Source: Typha latifolia
Taxonomy: Eukaryota > Streptophyta > Magnoliopsida > Poales > Typhaceae
Direction: 5' to 3'
Assembly (NCBI GenBank): GCA_019914945.1
Contig: CM034113.1
Location: 1,054,001 to 1,118,000 of the forward strand
DNA: 64,000 bases
Shown here: piece after piece, positions 44,328 to 58,700 of the stretch
Layout: every line of letters begins with the position of its first letter
Numbering within the stretch: position 1 is the stretch's first letter
Translations under genes and position numbers: made by a program
The notes under the pieces: model-generated
What the model saw: the letters and a program-made list of their open reading frames with translations, nothing else
The model's database searches: none
What the model was told of the DNA's origin: nothing

Positions 44328-47300
44328 CTAAGCAACTTGCAGGCAAATGTGATGCCACGATGTGTTCAGTATACCTCTCAGGTTCCATATGGCCCCTATG
44401 CTTTCAGGTTGGACATTTGCACTGGAATCAACCTGCACATGAGCGAAATTTATTAACAAAAAATAAAACCCTGTACAACCTAAGATGCAGTACAAAGGAT
44501 TTTTATATAAAATTCAACTACGTAATTAAGTTAATCTATAGCAATAGCCCATAAGATAAGATCTCCCAGATGTAAATGTTTATGATGCAACAGGGAAAAT
44601 TTGATGATACGAGGAACGCCTAGCATGTTTTGCAGAAGCTGCCATCTTAAGTGGAATAGTATTTTGCTTCATTCAGCAATGGCAAAATTAAAATCTGTTT
44701 GAGAGCAGCAACAAAGAATTACTCCATTTAATAGGAAGCAACTAATCATGTTAAGCGGCAAAAGCCCAAACTAATTCCATATATCTACTCTCCAACACTC
44801 CAAAGGTGTTTCGTAATGATGTGTAGCTACTGAATGTTACAGAGGACCCAAAATGATGTGTAATGAGAAGTTTCAAATGCTTGAATCAGAACAATGTGCT
44901 GTGTTCAGAAGTATGTATTTCTGGGTTCTGATACATGTAAAAGATAATAATATCCCATTTAACTGAATTTAGTAGGGAAGAGGATTAGGCATTAACAGGT
45001 GATAGTTCACTGAAACTAAAAATAATTAATAGAAATGCATACCGCTTTTGCAATAATTTCGGCATCTCCTGATATCTCGACAGCAGCCTTGAAGAAAACC
45101 CATGCCCATTTATCGCTGCTTGTATCACCAGAGACATATGGAACATCAGTTTTCTGAAACCTGTGAGCTTCCAACCAAGTCTTTCCCCCATCAACAGATA
45201 TATCAACTCTCTCAATGCCACGTCCACCTCCAGACACTGCATATCCAGCAATAGTGACCTGTGACACAAAGAATATGAAAAATCATTAGGTCTTTGCACT
45301 TTCACAAGCCAATAGACAAGAAGATATAATTGGGAAGGTTTACTCACTTTTCCTTGCTTAACAACATCTTCATCCTTAAAAGAACAGATAGCACTCTGTA
45401 GGATCATAAATAAAGTGTGAAAAAAGATAAGAGTGCCGAGTATCAGATAAGTTTTCTGTAAATTTTAACTTCAACATGTGGTTTGTTTTTCTGAGAAAAC
45501 AAAGAACGCAGGTGGTTGCATCGACGAATATTTGTTATATGAGCACATTACCATTGTGCAAATACAACAAAATGGAAGACTATTCGTCTGATAATTTTCA
45601 TCTACTGGCATCATCTAGACTAATAGTACATAAAATTAGTGATTTCAGTTTGTGCATTCTTCTGTGGACATCTTCTTCTAATTTGCATGTTCACTTGGTG
45701 GCGAGGATCTAGATGTCCATCAACCAAATTATGTACATAATTTTCCTTGAAAGCCATAGTATCTCTTGACTCACCAGCATGATCATTTCATTGCTTGTAT
45801 ATTTTTCTTCAAGTTCTCTTTGCTTCCCAATCTACATACTTGCATTGATCTTTACTGATGCATTGAGTATATATTTCTAGATTAATGCTCTAATAGCAAC
45901 CTGATATTGTCAATGGCAGAATTTATAGCATTCAGACTTATATAGAAGGCTCAAATCTCCTAAATTATCAGATGTGAACAAAAACTTTACGTACTTCTAA
46001 GTTAGAGAAAATGAAAGAAAGGTAATCCAAGATGGTTAGTCATTAGCGGTGTCCAACTCGAACTGTCCCCCAGCAAGTAGGATATATGATATTAAACACC
46101 TTAACTAAAAAAAGGGACAAAAACATTCTTGTCTAGATCTTATTTGACCCATGGCTTTCAACACTGAAATTTGTTTAAGATAGAATTCTTGCACACATTT
46201 CCTGAGATGTCATTTTCTCTTCTCGAAATGAAATTTACAACTTAAAAAATTAAAAGGTAATGTACAAAATTATAATAGCTTGAAGATACCTGGACAGGAA
46301 AGTCCATTTGGGGCTTCCTGGTTGACCAGATGATATTATCCCAATCAACTGTAGGGGGAAACATTTTGTAGTCTTTTTGCATAAAGAATCCCTTCATTCA
46401 TGAAAGAACAATATAAGTTCTTAGATTTCTGGGTGAATTTTGTCTCTACTCTGAAGATAAACTCACCTGGCATTCTTCCTCAATTATGTCAATTCGATCC
46501 AACCATTTAACAGAGCGTGCACCAATAACTCCAGGAACAACCACACGTAGTGGGTATCCATGGTCACGATTGATTACCTTGACAAAGAAACATCAGAGTG
46601 GAACTGCAATTAGAATATGAATGGCCACTACCCAGTGCAACTTCAACGAGAAATTTGACTGATCTTTGGCTGATGTCAAAATTAACAGACAAAATACAGA
46701 CATGGGGTGACAGAAGAATCAACCATATATATTTCTCAGAAATGAAAATGAAAAGCAAGATTCTCGGATCACATGGATATGTAAGACATAAGAAAGATAT
46801 CCCGCCTGATATCATTTACCTTCGTTCTTAACCAACCATCTACTGTAATTATGGTACTTTAAAATGCAATGGATGATACCAAGATCAGTTGTTTTGCCTA
46901 CCTCGCCATTCATTTCATATGCCAGTAAGACATCCGCTGCAGGATTCGTTGCTTGGTCAAGGGGAATCGATGCCTTGTAAGGTCCACCATGTTCCTCCTA
47001 GTGAATGTAGATGACAAAGACGAATTAGTAGGGAAGTTCCACCCATAAAGAGAAAGAAAATAAGCTGATGTATTATGTTCTTTCAGAAAGAAATAGTTCC
47101 AAGAAACGCACGACACAATTATCAACACTGATGAACTCGACATGCTTTCCTCCTGATGGTGTTACTGCAGTGTGGTTGGATATCCCAACAAGCTCAAGAA
47201 CATCTGCCAACTTGGCTCCTCCCCAGATAGCTGGAATGGTTATGTATAATTTTTGATGAAACATAGCTCCAATTTGAATAGTTAAAGCTTAAAAGACAAG

Positions 47301-48868
47301 TTGAAAATCCAAAGAGAATATAAATACGATATTAAGAAGTTTCAGAAACTGGTGCTTACTTTAGTGAAAAACCTTGCATTAAATAGAGTCAAATGGGGAA
47401 AAAGAAAAAGGATCCACATTGCCAACCCTGAATAGTTGTGATTTTGCACCTTGTTGGTTTTGCAATTTAGTCAATAATCAAGTCTAAAATGAAACATAGG
47501 AATGGTATCACATATAAACATATTCTTTATGTGTGTGGTAGATGAAACCAAGATTCCCTGGCAGTATAACCAGCTAAAAATCAGGTTTGTAGGTTCAGAT
47601 AGGTGGATTTGTCGATTCATGCTCATGTGTTATTTCTATCATTCAAATTCTTTTTTATAGAACTGAATTACGCAATAAGAAGAGGTCAAAAGATGTAAAT
47701 TGTTATAAACATGAATCAAACTAAGAAACACAATGAGAGTATTCTAACCATTGCTGACAGCAGCGACATCCCAACCGACGCCTCTCACAGTCCTTGTCTT
47801 GCTCATTTCTGTCCTCCTATTACCTGCACACTGAACACCCTCAAACATGTCAAGCCATTTCTATTACACAATAATTTCCGCCAAAAACCAACCACTGGAT
47901 TGCCCAAAAACTTACCTGCAAAGTGGCAGTAACATTGTATTTGGGCAATTTCCTGCAAAAACAAATTACAATAGTTTCAGCTATACCATCAAGCAAGAGG
48001 TCATCCCAGATGCATCACTTACTTGATGTCAGCTAAAGAGAGCTGCTTTGGATTCTCCAACAGGCCACCAACGGAGACATAGTAACTGGTAGACAAAAGA
48101 AATCCAAAATAATCAGCTTTGCAGGTTTAAAATTTTGATTTTGAGCAGAGATTGGAGATGCAAAGCAAACCTATTGATGTCATCAATAATTGGGATGGGC
48201 CCATGGTTCCTCTTGAAGAAGAAATCGACGGGGGTGATGTAGGAGGCGATGAGATCATCCCGAGTTGCCTCAGCATTGAAGGGCGTCTGCAAACAAACAG
48301 ATCAAAGAAGGATCTTTCAACGAAAAGATTCAAATCTTTTCTTGAGGAGATTGAATACCCAGTTAAGGGTTCAAATTTTAGAGGCATTTATTACCAATTT
48401 ACACCCTGCCACCTTTATGTGTTTATTGTGGCTTAACTCAACCCTGTACTTCTAATACAATAACCAAAACAACCCATATATATTACCCTTAAATTTTTCC
48501 AGAAACATCTAGGTGGGTTCCTTTCTATGATTTAATCAAAAAGTAATAGTTGAACTAAATAAATAATATAGGATATGAAATGAAAAGATTCTTATTCCAA
48601 ACCTTTGATGGCAAGTCTAATGGTCACTCTATATCTTTTTCATAAATTAAAAATGAGATACAGCTCTCGTCGATAATTAGGTTAGATATCTGAGCTAATA
48701 CTTTTTACCATCACTTAGTTTAATCAATGAGAAGTAAATGATAGCTAATACTTTTGCTATCCTTACTTGTAATTCAAGAGTAGAAGACAAGTTCACCTTT
48801 GCATTGATTCTGAGTGATGGGTGACGAGTAGGCTCTTGAGAATAATCTGAGGGACCTCTCAACCCTTC

Positions 48869-48871
<3 letters not shown>
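44328..48871 (-). CDS. SOX: Sulfite oxidase, 12 exons, 389 residues
   Basis: Plant sulfite oxidase oxidises sulfite to sulfate with a molybdenum cofactor and O2, normally in peroxisomes. Exons, all with GT..AG borders: 48871-48797, 48286-48171, 48085-48023, 47952-47916, 47830-47749, 47230-47112, 46997-46902, 46577-46467, 46391-46290, 45395-45348, 45258-45043, 44432-44328. Phases close exactly to 389 residues; Arabidopsis SOX is about 393. Recognised segments: [46 protein letters not shown] with the cofactor-ligand Cys98, [58 protein letters not shown], and [12 protein letters not shown]. There is no haem domain, as in plants. Oddity: the protein ends HHICLQVA, just before where the family has its peroxisomal SNL-like tail. 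The exon 6 donor (GTC then gtgcgt) was chosen for length and phase; others nearby are possible. Confidence 0.93.

Positions 48872-48906
<35 letters not shown>
48872..48906. repeat. (CT)n / (GA)n tract in the SOX leader
   Basis: About 17 CT dinucleotides directly abut the SOX start codon, read as GA repeats in the SOX leader. GA-rich leaders are common in plant genes; length polymorphism is likely. Confidence 0.9.
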
Positions 48907-48911
<5 letters not shown>

Positions 48912-48974
48912 ACTGCCTGACTCTTGAGCGGCTAATGGCGGCAGGCAACGGCCTTTTAAAGGAAGCAGCGAAGA

Positions 48975-48995
48975 GTCACGTGCCACTCACGTGAC
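48975..48995 (-). promoter_or_regulatory. Paired G-boxes upstream of SOX
   Basis: Two 8-base arms, GTCACGTG and CACGTGAC, are perfect inverted repeats separated by 5 bases. Each contains a CACGTG G-box. They lie about 104-124 bases upstream of the SOX ATG. G-boxes bind bZIP and bHLH factors; function here is inference. Confidence 0.55.
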
Positions 48996-51900
48996 AGCAA
49001 CCGCTGGGTTTTTTTTTTTTCTTCTAAACCTAGAAGGAATCAAACAAAATAATCTTCCACACTATTGAAGAAGCCTTACTAACTACTGCCAATCTGAACT
49101 AATTTTATTTTTGTCAATTTGAATCTTACGGTGGACGTTAGGTTTTAATATTTTGTGAACTTTTCATTGGAATGGTATATTATTTTTATCTAATGTATAT
49201 ATGGCTGGAGTTTAACTTTTTTTTATCTAGCTTATATTTAGCTTTCAGGCTTATTATTTATAAAAGTTTAATAAATAAAATATTAGCTAGGCTCGGACTT
49301 CTCAGGCTTAGAAAGTGTTGAATTCAAGTATACCTAGACTTATATGTTAATTAAGATAAGAGAAATTTGCATATAATACCATGTCTTTCGATGAAATTGT
49401 AGTTTCTGCCCTATATTTTTACTATTCATAAATTAACCTCTATAATTTAGCGAATATGTACAGAAAATATTCTACTGTTATATTTGTTAGTTAAACTTAA
49501 CCAAACTTTTAGATTAAGTTAATTATACTAAAAAACTTATAAAAATATCATCAATCAAGTCATATTAAGGACATTTTAGTTATTTTAGAAATAATGACAT
49601 TTTAATTATTTTAGAAATTAAATATTTCTACTTAATTGAATATTCTCATGGTGTTAGTTCAAATCTAATCTAGAGTATTTTCTGCTATATTCGAACTACA
49701 ATTTTATTAAAAAGTAGGGACCGATAAGTTAAATAAGAGAGCTAAATATTTCTTAGGTGGTTTGGCGTGTGAATGTGGTTTGCAGTTGGTATCTATTATT
49801 ATGAGATCTAATAATAATAATAATAATAAACAAGAAAAGGACGACAAGAAAGCAAAGATCCAAAAGCTTCTGGGCAGCCAATTATAGAATGCCAAGTACG
49901 AATCCCTTGTTTAATTTTTGTGATGCTTTAACCTCGTGATCATTTCGCTAATTATCTGTTTAATTTTTTTTCATTAAGATAAATATCTAAGTGACTACAA
50001 CATGATCAATGTTAGATACCCTGATGACGATTTTACCATACGACTAAAATAATTATTTTAATATGTTTCTTAAACACATCAATAGATAGGAGTCGTAGTG
50101 TTATTAAAGAAAATATATATATATATATATATATGTGATAGGATCTATATGAAAATTGTAGGTATAATTAATCTATATAATCTAATGAGTTTTAACAATA
50201 ATTGAGCATTAAAAGAAGAATTCATGCATCTGAATCTCTCCACTTAGCCAACTGCAATCTTATTCAAGTGTGATTATCGTCAGCACACACATCATCTATT
50301 ACTACTACCAGCTGCTTCCCACTTGGAAGAGATGCTAAGTAACAAGAGAGACCTTAAGAGAGAAACCAACTGGACCCTACTGGTCCAACATGGATAAAAA
50401 CTCTGATTAGTTTTGTGATTAAGTCAGCAATAGATGTCAAAAGGGTTAGGTTAAATTTGTCAACATTGTCTGTTTTTATAATATGATCGAGAAATTTTAC
50501 TGATTAACATAATTATTTCTAGCAGGTTATCTTAAAGTTGATAAATATTTATAAATGACTCAAATGCTTCTCCTAACGGAATGATGATTTTAAAAAAGCA
50601 CAGTAATTTTGGTGGTAATTATAATATTTTGAAATAAGCAGTGATAATTATGATATTTAAAAATTTTCAATGGCAATTATATAAAAATCTGTAAACAAAA
50701 AAAAAGAAAAAAAAGAAAAGAAACTAGCCTAGTCATTTACATAATTCCACTTCACCATTAAGGTATCAAGTTGAATAATAATCTTATACAATATTCTCTT
50801 TCCAACATCATGATTTTGTTTTTATGATGAGCAAGTGCATCTAGAGAGTTTAAAAGTGTTGGTGTGAACAAGGATTGCAAATGGCATCTGTGATGGAATA
50901 CAAATTCATCTTTTCCTTCAAAAAAGAGAGAATAATTTATAATAAATGTGTCTAGAAATTTTTAAGAAGACGTAGGCATTAAAAAAATAAAAGAATTTGC
51001 ATGCATGTGGAGAGTGTTTACGCAAGCACACACATCATCTATTTGGACTTCCTACTATATGTGCAGCATCATACAGCTACACCAAGAAGAATAACATCAC
51101 TCAGTTGATCCTCAAAAGAAAAGGAAAGAAAAAGTTTGATCTCATACTCACAAAGGCCAAATCATTAGTCCAACTTCCAACTTTATTATGCATGATTTAG
51201 ATGATGAGGGTTGCTCGCTGGAGTCATGTGACAGTTTGATGACAAAATATCGTCAGTTCCAAGAGTACCACTTGATATGAGATAATACTGCTATTGGAGG
51301 CGTGTGTTATCCGATCTTATAATAATTAATATATAAGTAGTTCATCAATCACCTTTATCGTTGAAATATGAGCTTGTTTTATTGTGTCTTATTTGGTCAA
51401 TTTCGATCAATGGGATGATGCAAGTTGTAGTTTCTGATGTGCTGGTGGTCTTTGCGCCCATGGTTATGCACTCTGTATCAAAACAGGGGTTTTGATAGCA
51501 ATGTCTTGGATCTTGGCGGTTTATGTTTTTAACTTTAGATTTTATACCGGCAAGGCGACATTTCCACGTTTGAGTAAGTTCCAAGGAATAGATTGGAAGA
51601 CATAAACAGAAAGTGAGGCTTTGGGGTCTTTAAGATGGTTTCTGTTGAGGTTGACTGGTTGAGTGTGGAGTTAAATGGCAAAAGCCAAAAATATATAAAT
51701 TAAATAGTTTCTTGTTTTAAGCTTTGGCAGCTTGGGCTCAGTCCGGCTGAGCTTGAATAATATGCTTAGTTCAGTTTGATTTGAAAATAACTTAGTTTTA
51801 AATTTGGGCTCAACTCCGACTCGATTCGACTTAGCTTGAGTTCAATTTAAAAATATATTTAATTCAGGCTTGGGCTTAGGTCACCAGCTCATGAGCAAAG

Positions 51901-52766
51901 CCTTGGGAATGAATAGTAGGTTCATTGTGAAAGAGAAATTATGATTCTTGAGAAAAGTATAATCCTGGGATGAATACATAATAACAGAGTAAAAAAAAAG
52001 ATTATTTGATTGTCTATAATGAAGTGATTATTACATCACGCTGTTTTGTCAATTGCATTTATATAAATCAAGAATTCCAGAAAAGAGGCATAACAAAGCA
52101 TCTGAGATACGAGCAGCTTCAATCTTGAACTAGATTAAATGAAATAGTTAATCGTTCCTTTCAATTAGGAAACAAAGAAATAAATTATGAAGTTGCGATA
52201 GACATACTGAAGTCGGAAAAACAGTGAGCAAATGCAATCACTTGTTACGGTATTTCCAATGAACTGTCTGATTTTTACACTCCAAATCTCCCAAGTACAC
52301 TTTGAAATTTGAAGCATTGCCAATCTAAAATCGTAAGGAATCAAGGGAAAGGACCAAAACAAGTCTGTATAGCTCAGTCTGGCATATATTCTGTATCCTC
52401 GTACCATAAACTCTACAAGCATTGTGTTTCCCATCCTTCTTTTAACAGTTTCCTTCGTTCTCATGTCTCAAAAGCTGTGTTATGTGACGACCAGACATAT
52501 TTGCTTTTACCTGGAATAAACTTCTTGGAATCAAACAATAGACAAAACACTTATCTCTCCCTCTCTGGAAAACAAAAGATACAAGGCATTTATCTCTGTT
52601 TAGAACAACAATATTATGGGCACTGGATAAGAAAATCATCTAGATTGGCTTGTCGGAGACAAAGGAAACAATACTATAATATAAAAAAATTAGACAAAAG
52701 CATTAAATTCATTACGATGGCTCTGAGTTACTAGTTACAGATTGCGTAGCTTAATGTTAATGGCAA
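48996..52766. other. Intergenic, AT-rich, between the SOX promoter and the FIGL1 3' end
   Basis: No gene is supported over 3.8 kb. Simple repeats: (TAA)n at 49808-49829 and (AT)n at 50113-50134. At 51719-51900 a GGCTC/GAGCT-rich stretch resembles hAT subterminal sequence and is probably a decayed fragment. The last part includes the FIGL1 3'UTR. Confidence 0.5.
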
Positions 52767-55700
52767 CTAGATCGATAAGCTCCCAAATTGTCTATTCCAC
52801 TCTTCGTAGGTGCCCAACTCATTCAAGGAAACAGAAGGCCTCACCTCCTGCAATGCATTCTCAAAGTCCTACACAGTGGGAGTTAGAAGTTGCATCAAAT
52901 TCTACAGGATTAATGATTAGAGTTAACCTACTGATGCAGTCAATAAATCTTTTCTACCTTAAGAGTCACTGGCCGCATGTCCTCCTTTCTAAGCTTTGTA
53001 ATCTCAATACCTTGCTGAAGGGCTTCTCTAAGTGGACCCATAGAAGCATCTTTCACAAGATTCTTCATGTCAGATCCTGAATAACCTGGAAACACCAAAA
53101 AGGTACTTGAATCTGGGGAATATCACTTAAAGGATCTTATAAAGTAGTTAATAGTTCTACTAGAGTTGCTACACAGGTGAAAGATGAGAGACACCTTCAG
53201 TTAACTTGCAGATGGCAACAGTATCGTCCTCAGAGAGCCTGAAAAGTCCATCCTTCTCCAATAGATTACGTATGATCCAAGCTCTTGCCTCTTCAAAAGC
53301 AAAGATGGAGTAGCTTATAGATCTTTTAGAATATGTACAGAAAGAATGGAAAACAAGAGAGTAGATCTCACCTGAGGAAGGGAGAGGGATGTATAGTCGC
53401 TTTGTTAGTCGCCTACGTGCTGCTTCATCAAGCTCCTGAGGTCTATTAGTAGCTCCTATGGTTTCTCAAAAGACAAAAATAAAAAAGAGTTCACTACAAT
53501 ATCTGAAACTACCACCTAGACACCTATTGCTCCATTGTCTTATAGATGCTGGAATCTGTTACTTGTAAAGAATGTAAAAGAAAACATAGAAATTTGTCAA
53601 GGACATTAATGTGTAGTAGCTACAGAACTTGTAGAAGTAATATCCAGGATTTCCTTGCCTGCAACACTAGCCTAAAAATTAGACCCGACATTGATGCTAT
53701 CCATCAACCATTCATCTAATCATACTAATTGCCACTAGTTTTTGATGTGTCAATAAATGAATGCCTTGAAAAACAATGCGATTGAGTACATCAACTACCT
53801 ATGAGCAAAATTTGTTCATTTCCGCTGTCAAAACCTTCCATCTCAATCAGAAATTGTGTTTTAAGCCTCCTACTTGATTCATGTTCACCTTCGGACTTAC
53901 GCTGCACTAATAACCGATATTGTCAACCAAAAGTACCTTCAGATAAAATGTGATAAATTCAACAGACAGTACCTGAGAGAGTAATGAGTCAATCTCATCT
54001 ACAAATATCACAGCAGGCTGACGACAACTAGCAACCCCGAAGAGTGCTCTCACGAGCTTTTCACCCTCACCAATCTGCGGCAACCAATGAAGTTAGCGAG
54101 CTGTGTGAATGATATATTGACACTAACAGTTTGAACAATAGCAGCTTTAAATCCTGTCTAGGATAATAACCATATGGCTGTGAAATATAAATTTATAGCT
54201 CCAAGTTAGCTAAGGATTTTCCATGCTAACATTTACTGAAGAGAACATCCCTTGCTTATCATTGTTCTCTGTGAATACTACGACATGCATGCATCCAGAA
54301 CACAGGGGGCATGCATGCGATTTACATGGGACATGCTTAATTTCTTATCCAATTTTGGTTTGTCAATGACAGTAACCACTTTCTAATCCATATAATGAAA
54401 CCGGAAGTAGCTTATTCTGTTCTGTCTAGCTACCAAGGAAACCATATTTAATGCATATTCAGAGAACTAGGTTTTGATGGTAAAGATTAACCAAATCCAA
54501 ATCAAAGGGAGAAGCAACTTTTATTCACAACTCTAGAGTACAGATAACTAACTAATCTTCTGTGAATACAAAGGCAATAGCCTCTAACATGGTTAGGCGT
54601 AGAATAAATAAATACATAGTCAATGAATATCCAGGGAGAGAGTAATTATAACAGCACTATTGTGTCAACCATATTTAGCAGCCTACTAGTAGAAACAAAA
54701 CAAATGGAGAGAAAAAGAAAAATGAATTGTATAGATCCACATAAAGTCCATCTTATATTTCAGTCGGCAGCTTAATGCAATTTATAAGAGATATTCTGAA
54801 GTATCTTGTATCTAACTCTGTATCCATTCTTTTATTTTGAAAAACAAAAAAAACTCTGTTAGATGAAGATTGACAGCCCCAATTCTGATCAGTTATATGA
54901 AGAACAATGAGTTTTCTTCCAAATCTGACTGCTTTTCTTTTTTCCTTTCTACTAAGAAATGTATACTGCATATTTAACTTAGGTAGAATTACAAGTACAG
55001 GAAGCTTTTCTCAAATTTTAAAAACAAAGTATTGCAGGAAAATGAACCCATTTGCTTGTCAATGAACTGGCAGATATATAGAAAAAAGTCGCCTTGGCCT
55101 CTCCAGCAATTGCTTTACCAATCATTGTTTTGCCTGTCCCCTAAGACAAAGAGTAGAACCACTTGAATATCTTCAATTAGTGAACTAATTGAAAGCAAGC
55201 CATACTAGTGGAAGAGAAAAGTACATACGGGAGGACCAAACAGGAGTAGACCTCTTCCAGGAGAACGACAGCCACGAAATATGTCAGGACGTAAAAGAGG
55301 CCATATAACCATCTCTGTAACACATTTCTTTGCATGCTCCAGACCAGCTATTGAGAGATAGGATGAGAATGTGTAACAAGAAACATAGTGAAAATGCAAA
55401 ACTTATTAAATGTTTACCTATGTCATCCCAACGAACATTAGGGTCTTTATCCATTATCTCATTACTAATATGTTCAATAAGGCGAGGTTCTATATTCCTC
55501 AGCTTCTCAGGAAGCTCACCATCAGGACCGCAGAGCATCTCTAAGCTGTTTACCGAAGGATCAAAGGATTGTTCATTTTGCAACTAAATTGAAGGATGAA
55601 CATTGCACATCAACTAACAACTTAAATTTGAACTTAGAAATACTAATAGACATGAGACATTTCCAGATGCCTATACAGCATCCCTGAGTACAAATGCTCC

Positions 55701-58700
55701 ATGAAATCATGTCATATATACATTAGATTAGATTGCATGTCCAACATGGAAGAAAAAAGAGCAAGAAAACAAATTCCTTAAACACAATTATCTCTTGAAT
55801 TAGTCTAACCATTGAACCAATTCACTCAATCTCTTTAAATTTTTCTTTTCATCCGTGTTTCTCTGGGTTTGTTTTGTTGTGTTTCCTATTCTTTTTTTCA
55901 ATTTGGATTTCTCCTAAACAAATTGAGACATTCCATGTGGCCATCTCTGTATTAACTCTTGAAAAGAATTAGATATTAAAACATACCTTTCTTTTAATTT
56001 CATATTGTAGTTTAAATTTATTTAGCATTGAAACTTTCATAAAACTTAAAGTTATTTATCTAACTTAAAGTTCGTTTTTTAGGAGTTCAAATGGATAAGT
56101 CATTAAGAAAGTAAATGTTCCTCTGGACTAAATATCATACTCTCAACCTGAATCAAAAGAATTGTAATGGATAAAAGGGTTGGTTTTTGTATATTCTGAA
56201 TATGCGAGGTTTACTTTCTAAAGCTATGATGGTGAGCTGCTAAATGTTGAATAGATTGTATAAACAATCTTTTTAGAGTTATGCAAATTAAAGAGTAATG
56301 TCTTCTTTGGAGGATTTACCCAATATATCTTCTTCATTTTTCCTCTACCATGCCTCACTTTATCCCTATAAGTTCACTATTGTCTTCATAATTCATTGAT
56401 GCTAAACTTTTGTATCATATTTCATTTAGAGAATGGGTCAAACCTAGAACAGATTTATACATGGACCCTTCAACATATTTAGTTTTGAGATCAGTTCAAC
56501 ATAAAATTCATACAAATAGGGATACTGAGATAGAAAAAATTGTAGCATCTAATTTTGCGATTAAATAGGTCCTGCAGAATTTAGATCAGTATTAAGTATG
56601 GCCTAAATATGTAGGCTGAAGGTGGTTTCCAATGCTAGGCTTTACCTAGCCTTGAGAAGTCTCCTTGAAATTAGGTGTTCAATCAGAATTTAGAAAAAAG
56701 TTTCTGCTAGTTCAATGTCATTATGTCCAACCAACAAGGATTAACTCACATCATTCTATTCTGGTCACATCAGATCAAGCCCATAACCAAATGTAAGACC
56801 ATATGCCAAAACCCTAAAACAGTCTTAGAAAAAGGAGATCCAAAATGTTATCTTGGGGAAGATAACAATATACAATGACTATCTCCTTTCTTAACAGTTA
56901 ACACTCAGTACTCATCAATTGATAAATCTCATCTCAAATTCCAAACCACAAAAAAGAACATAGTAATAAAGCTATAATCATCAAACAAAAAAAAATCTGG
57001 TTCATGACCTCTCTACTCGTCTTGAATTATTAAATGACTACCATAGTTCTAAACTGCAGCCTCTGGGGCTCTGGGCTTTAGCTTGTTAATGCATACGGTG
57101 TGCCAAAAAATGTGGGATTTACTGATTATAGCAATAAGTAACATTTAAACAAGTTTATAGAAAATAAAAAGTATTTAATTATGTGAGCTCAGTTGTCAAA
57201 GAGTATGCTGCTACCAACCATTTTCTTGTTGAATCTTCCATTGTGTCATCACACTTCCCTGAGATTCGCGAGCTGATCATGTTACCTGCATTCCCTCCGT
57301 TGTTTCTAATAGGAGGCACAAAATTACCACGCAATCCACGACGAGCAATCCCACCTGACCTAATGCCATAATTTCTCATATTCAAGTTATTATCACTTTG
57401 TGGGGATATAGAAGCACCTGGAGGACCCTTCAGCCCATGCCTTTGTCGAGCATCGATTTCCTTGAAATGAAGTGAAGATCATATAAGAAGTTGCACTAAT
57501 TTATTTAGGGCTTGGAATTAGAGAAAAATATAGAAACTACAAATTAGATATTTGCAATTTCCAACAATAATCCAAATGACTGCTCAAGTGAGAATAGGTA
57601 AGGTGCAGTTAGAGCATGTAATAATGATCAATGATTGGGTGGTTTGCATTTGTAGTTAAATCTCCCATTTGATGCAAAACATTCTTTCTAGTCAGGGGGG
57701 ATATGCTTCCATGTTCATTTCCCTCCCCAGTTCCCAAAGAGGCAATAGCACCTCGTATGGAGAAGCCCTTCTTTTGCCAAAAACAAAGGAAGAAACAAGA
57801 AAGATGATTGAAGAGAAAATAAAAAGTTTATTAGCCTTTTTTCCCAGAATAGTAACTTTAGATTATTGGCAACCTAACATCTAACAGATGATTGAAGAGA
57901 AAATAAAAAGTTTCTTAGCCATCTCACTCAATATCATGCATGCTGCCCAAAATTCTGACAGCGTACAATATAAAAGAATTAATGGGAAGGCAAAAAAGGA
58001 AGAAAATTTGATGGATGTGATCAGAGAGAAATGACATAGCATGTGAATGCAACAATGAAAAGTAATTCTCTATATGTAAAAGTTAGATAACCACATACTA
58101 TGTGTTCATATGTCAAAGAGTAATAAATAAAAATTTTAAGGAGTTGAAGCATACCAATTTTGTCCTTGCAGTTACAAATCCATTACCAGTTTCAGCTTCA
58201 TCATTGCCTGATGGAGACTTTGCATGTTCACAAATTGGGCTTGTAAACTCCGTATGTCGGCGTTTTGATTTAAAAGTCAACCCAGGAGGTTTTTCATCAT
58301 CCTCAACTTGCATATAAACAGGGGTCTTTGAACAGTTCCGATTTGTTGTATTCTCATTTTCAACATCAATGCTCTCCCGAGAGATGCTATTATCTGAATT
58401 CAGTAGATTCTTAATAGAATTATTATTTGCCTTTGATGGCTTGCTGCCAAATATTGATGTTATTTTGGTCTGTGTCATAAGTTTTGACGCCTTGATACTT
58501 AGCTTCTCATGTTGGCTATCATCTTCACTTGCTTTAGATTGCTGACTTTCCTGGATAGTTGAATCTCGACAAGCTGACAGCTTGCCATTTGAAGATATGT
58601 GATGAATCTTAAAAAGAAAAAGGAATATGCAATTAGTAATCGAGTATAAGCAGAATTTGTCAAATAATTATTATAAACTTCGATATGGTTCATTTGCATT

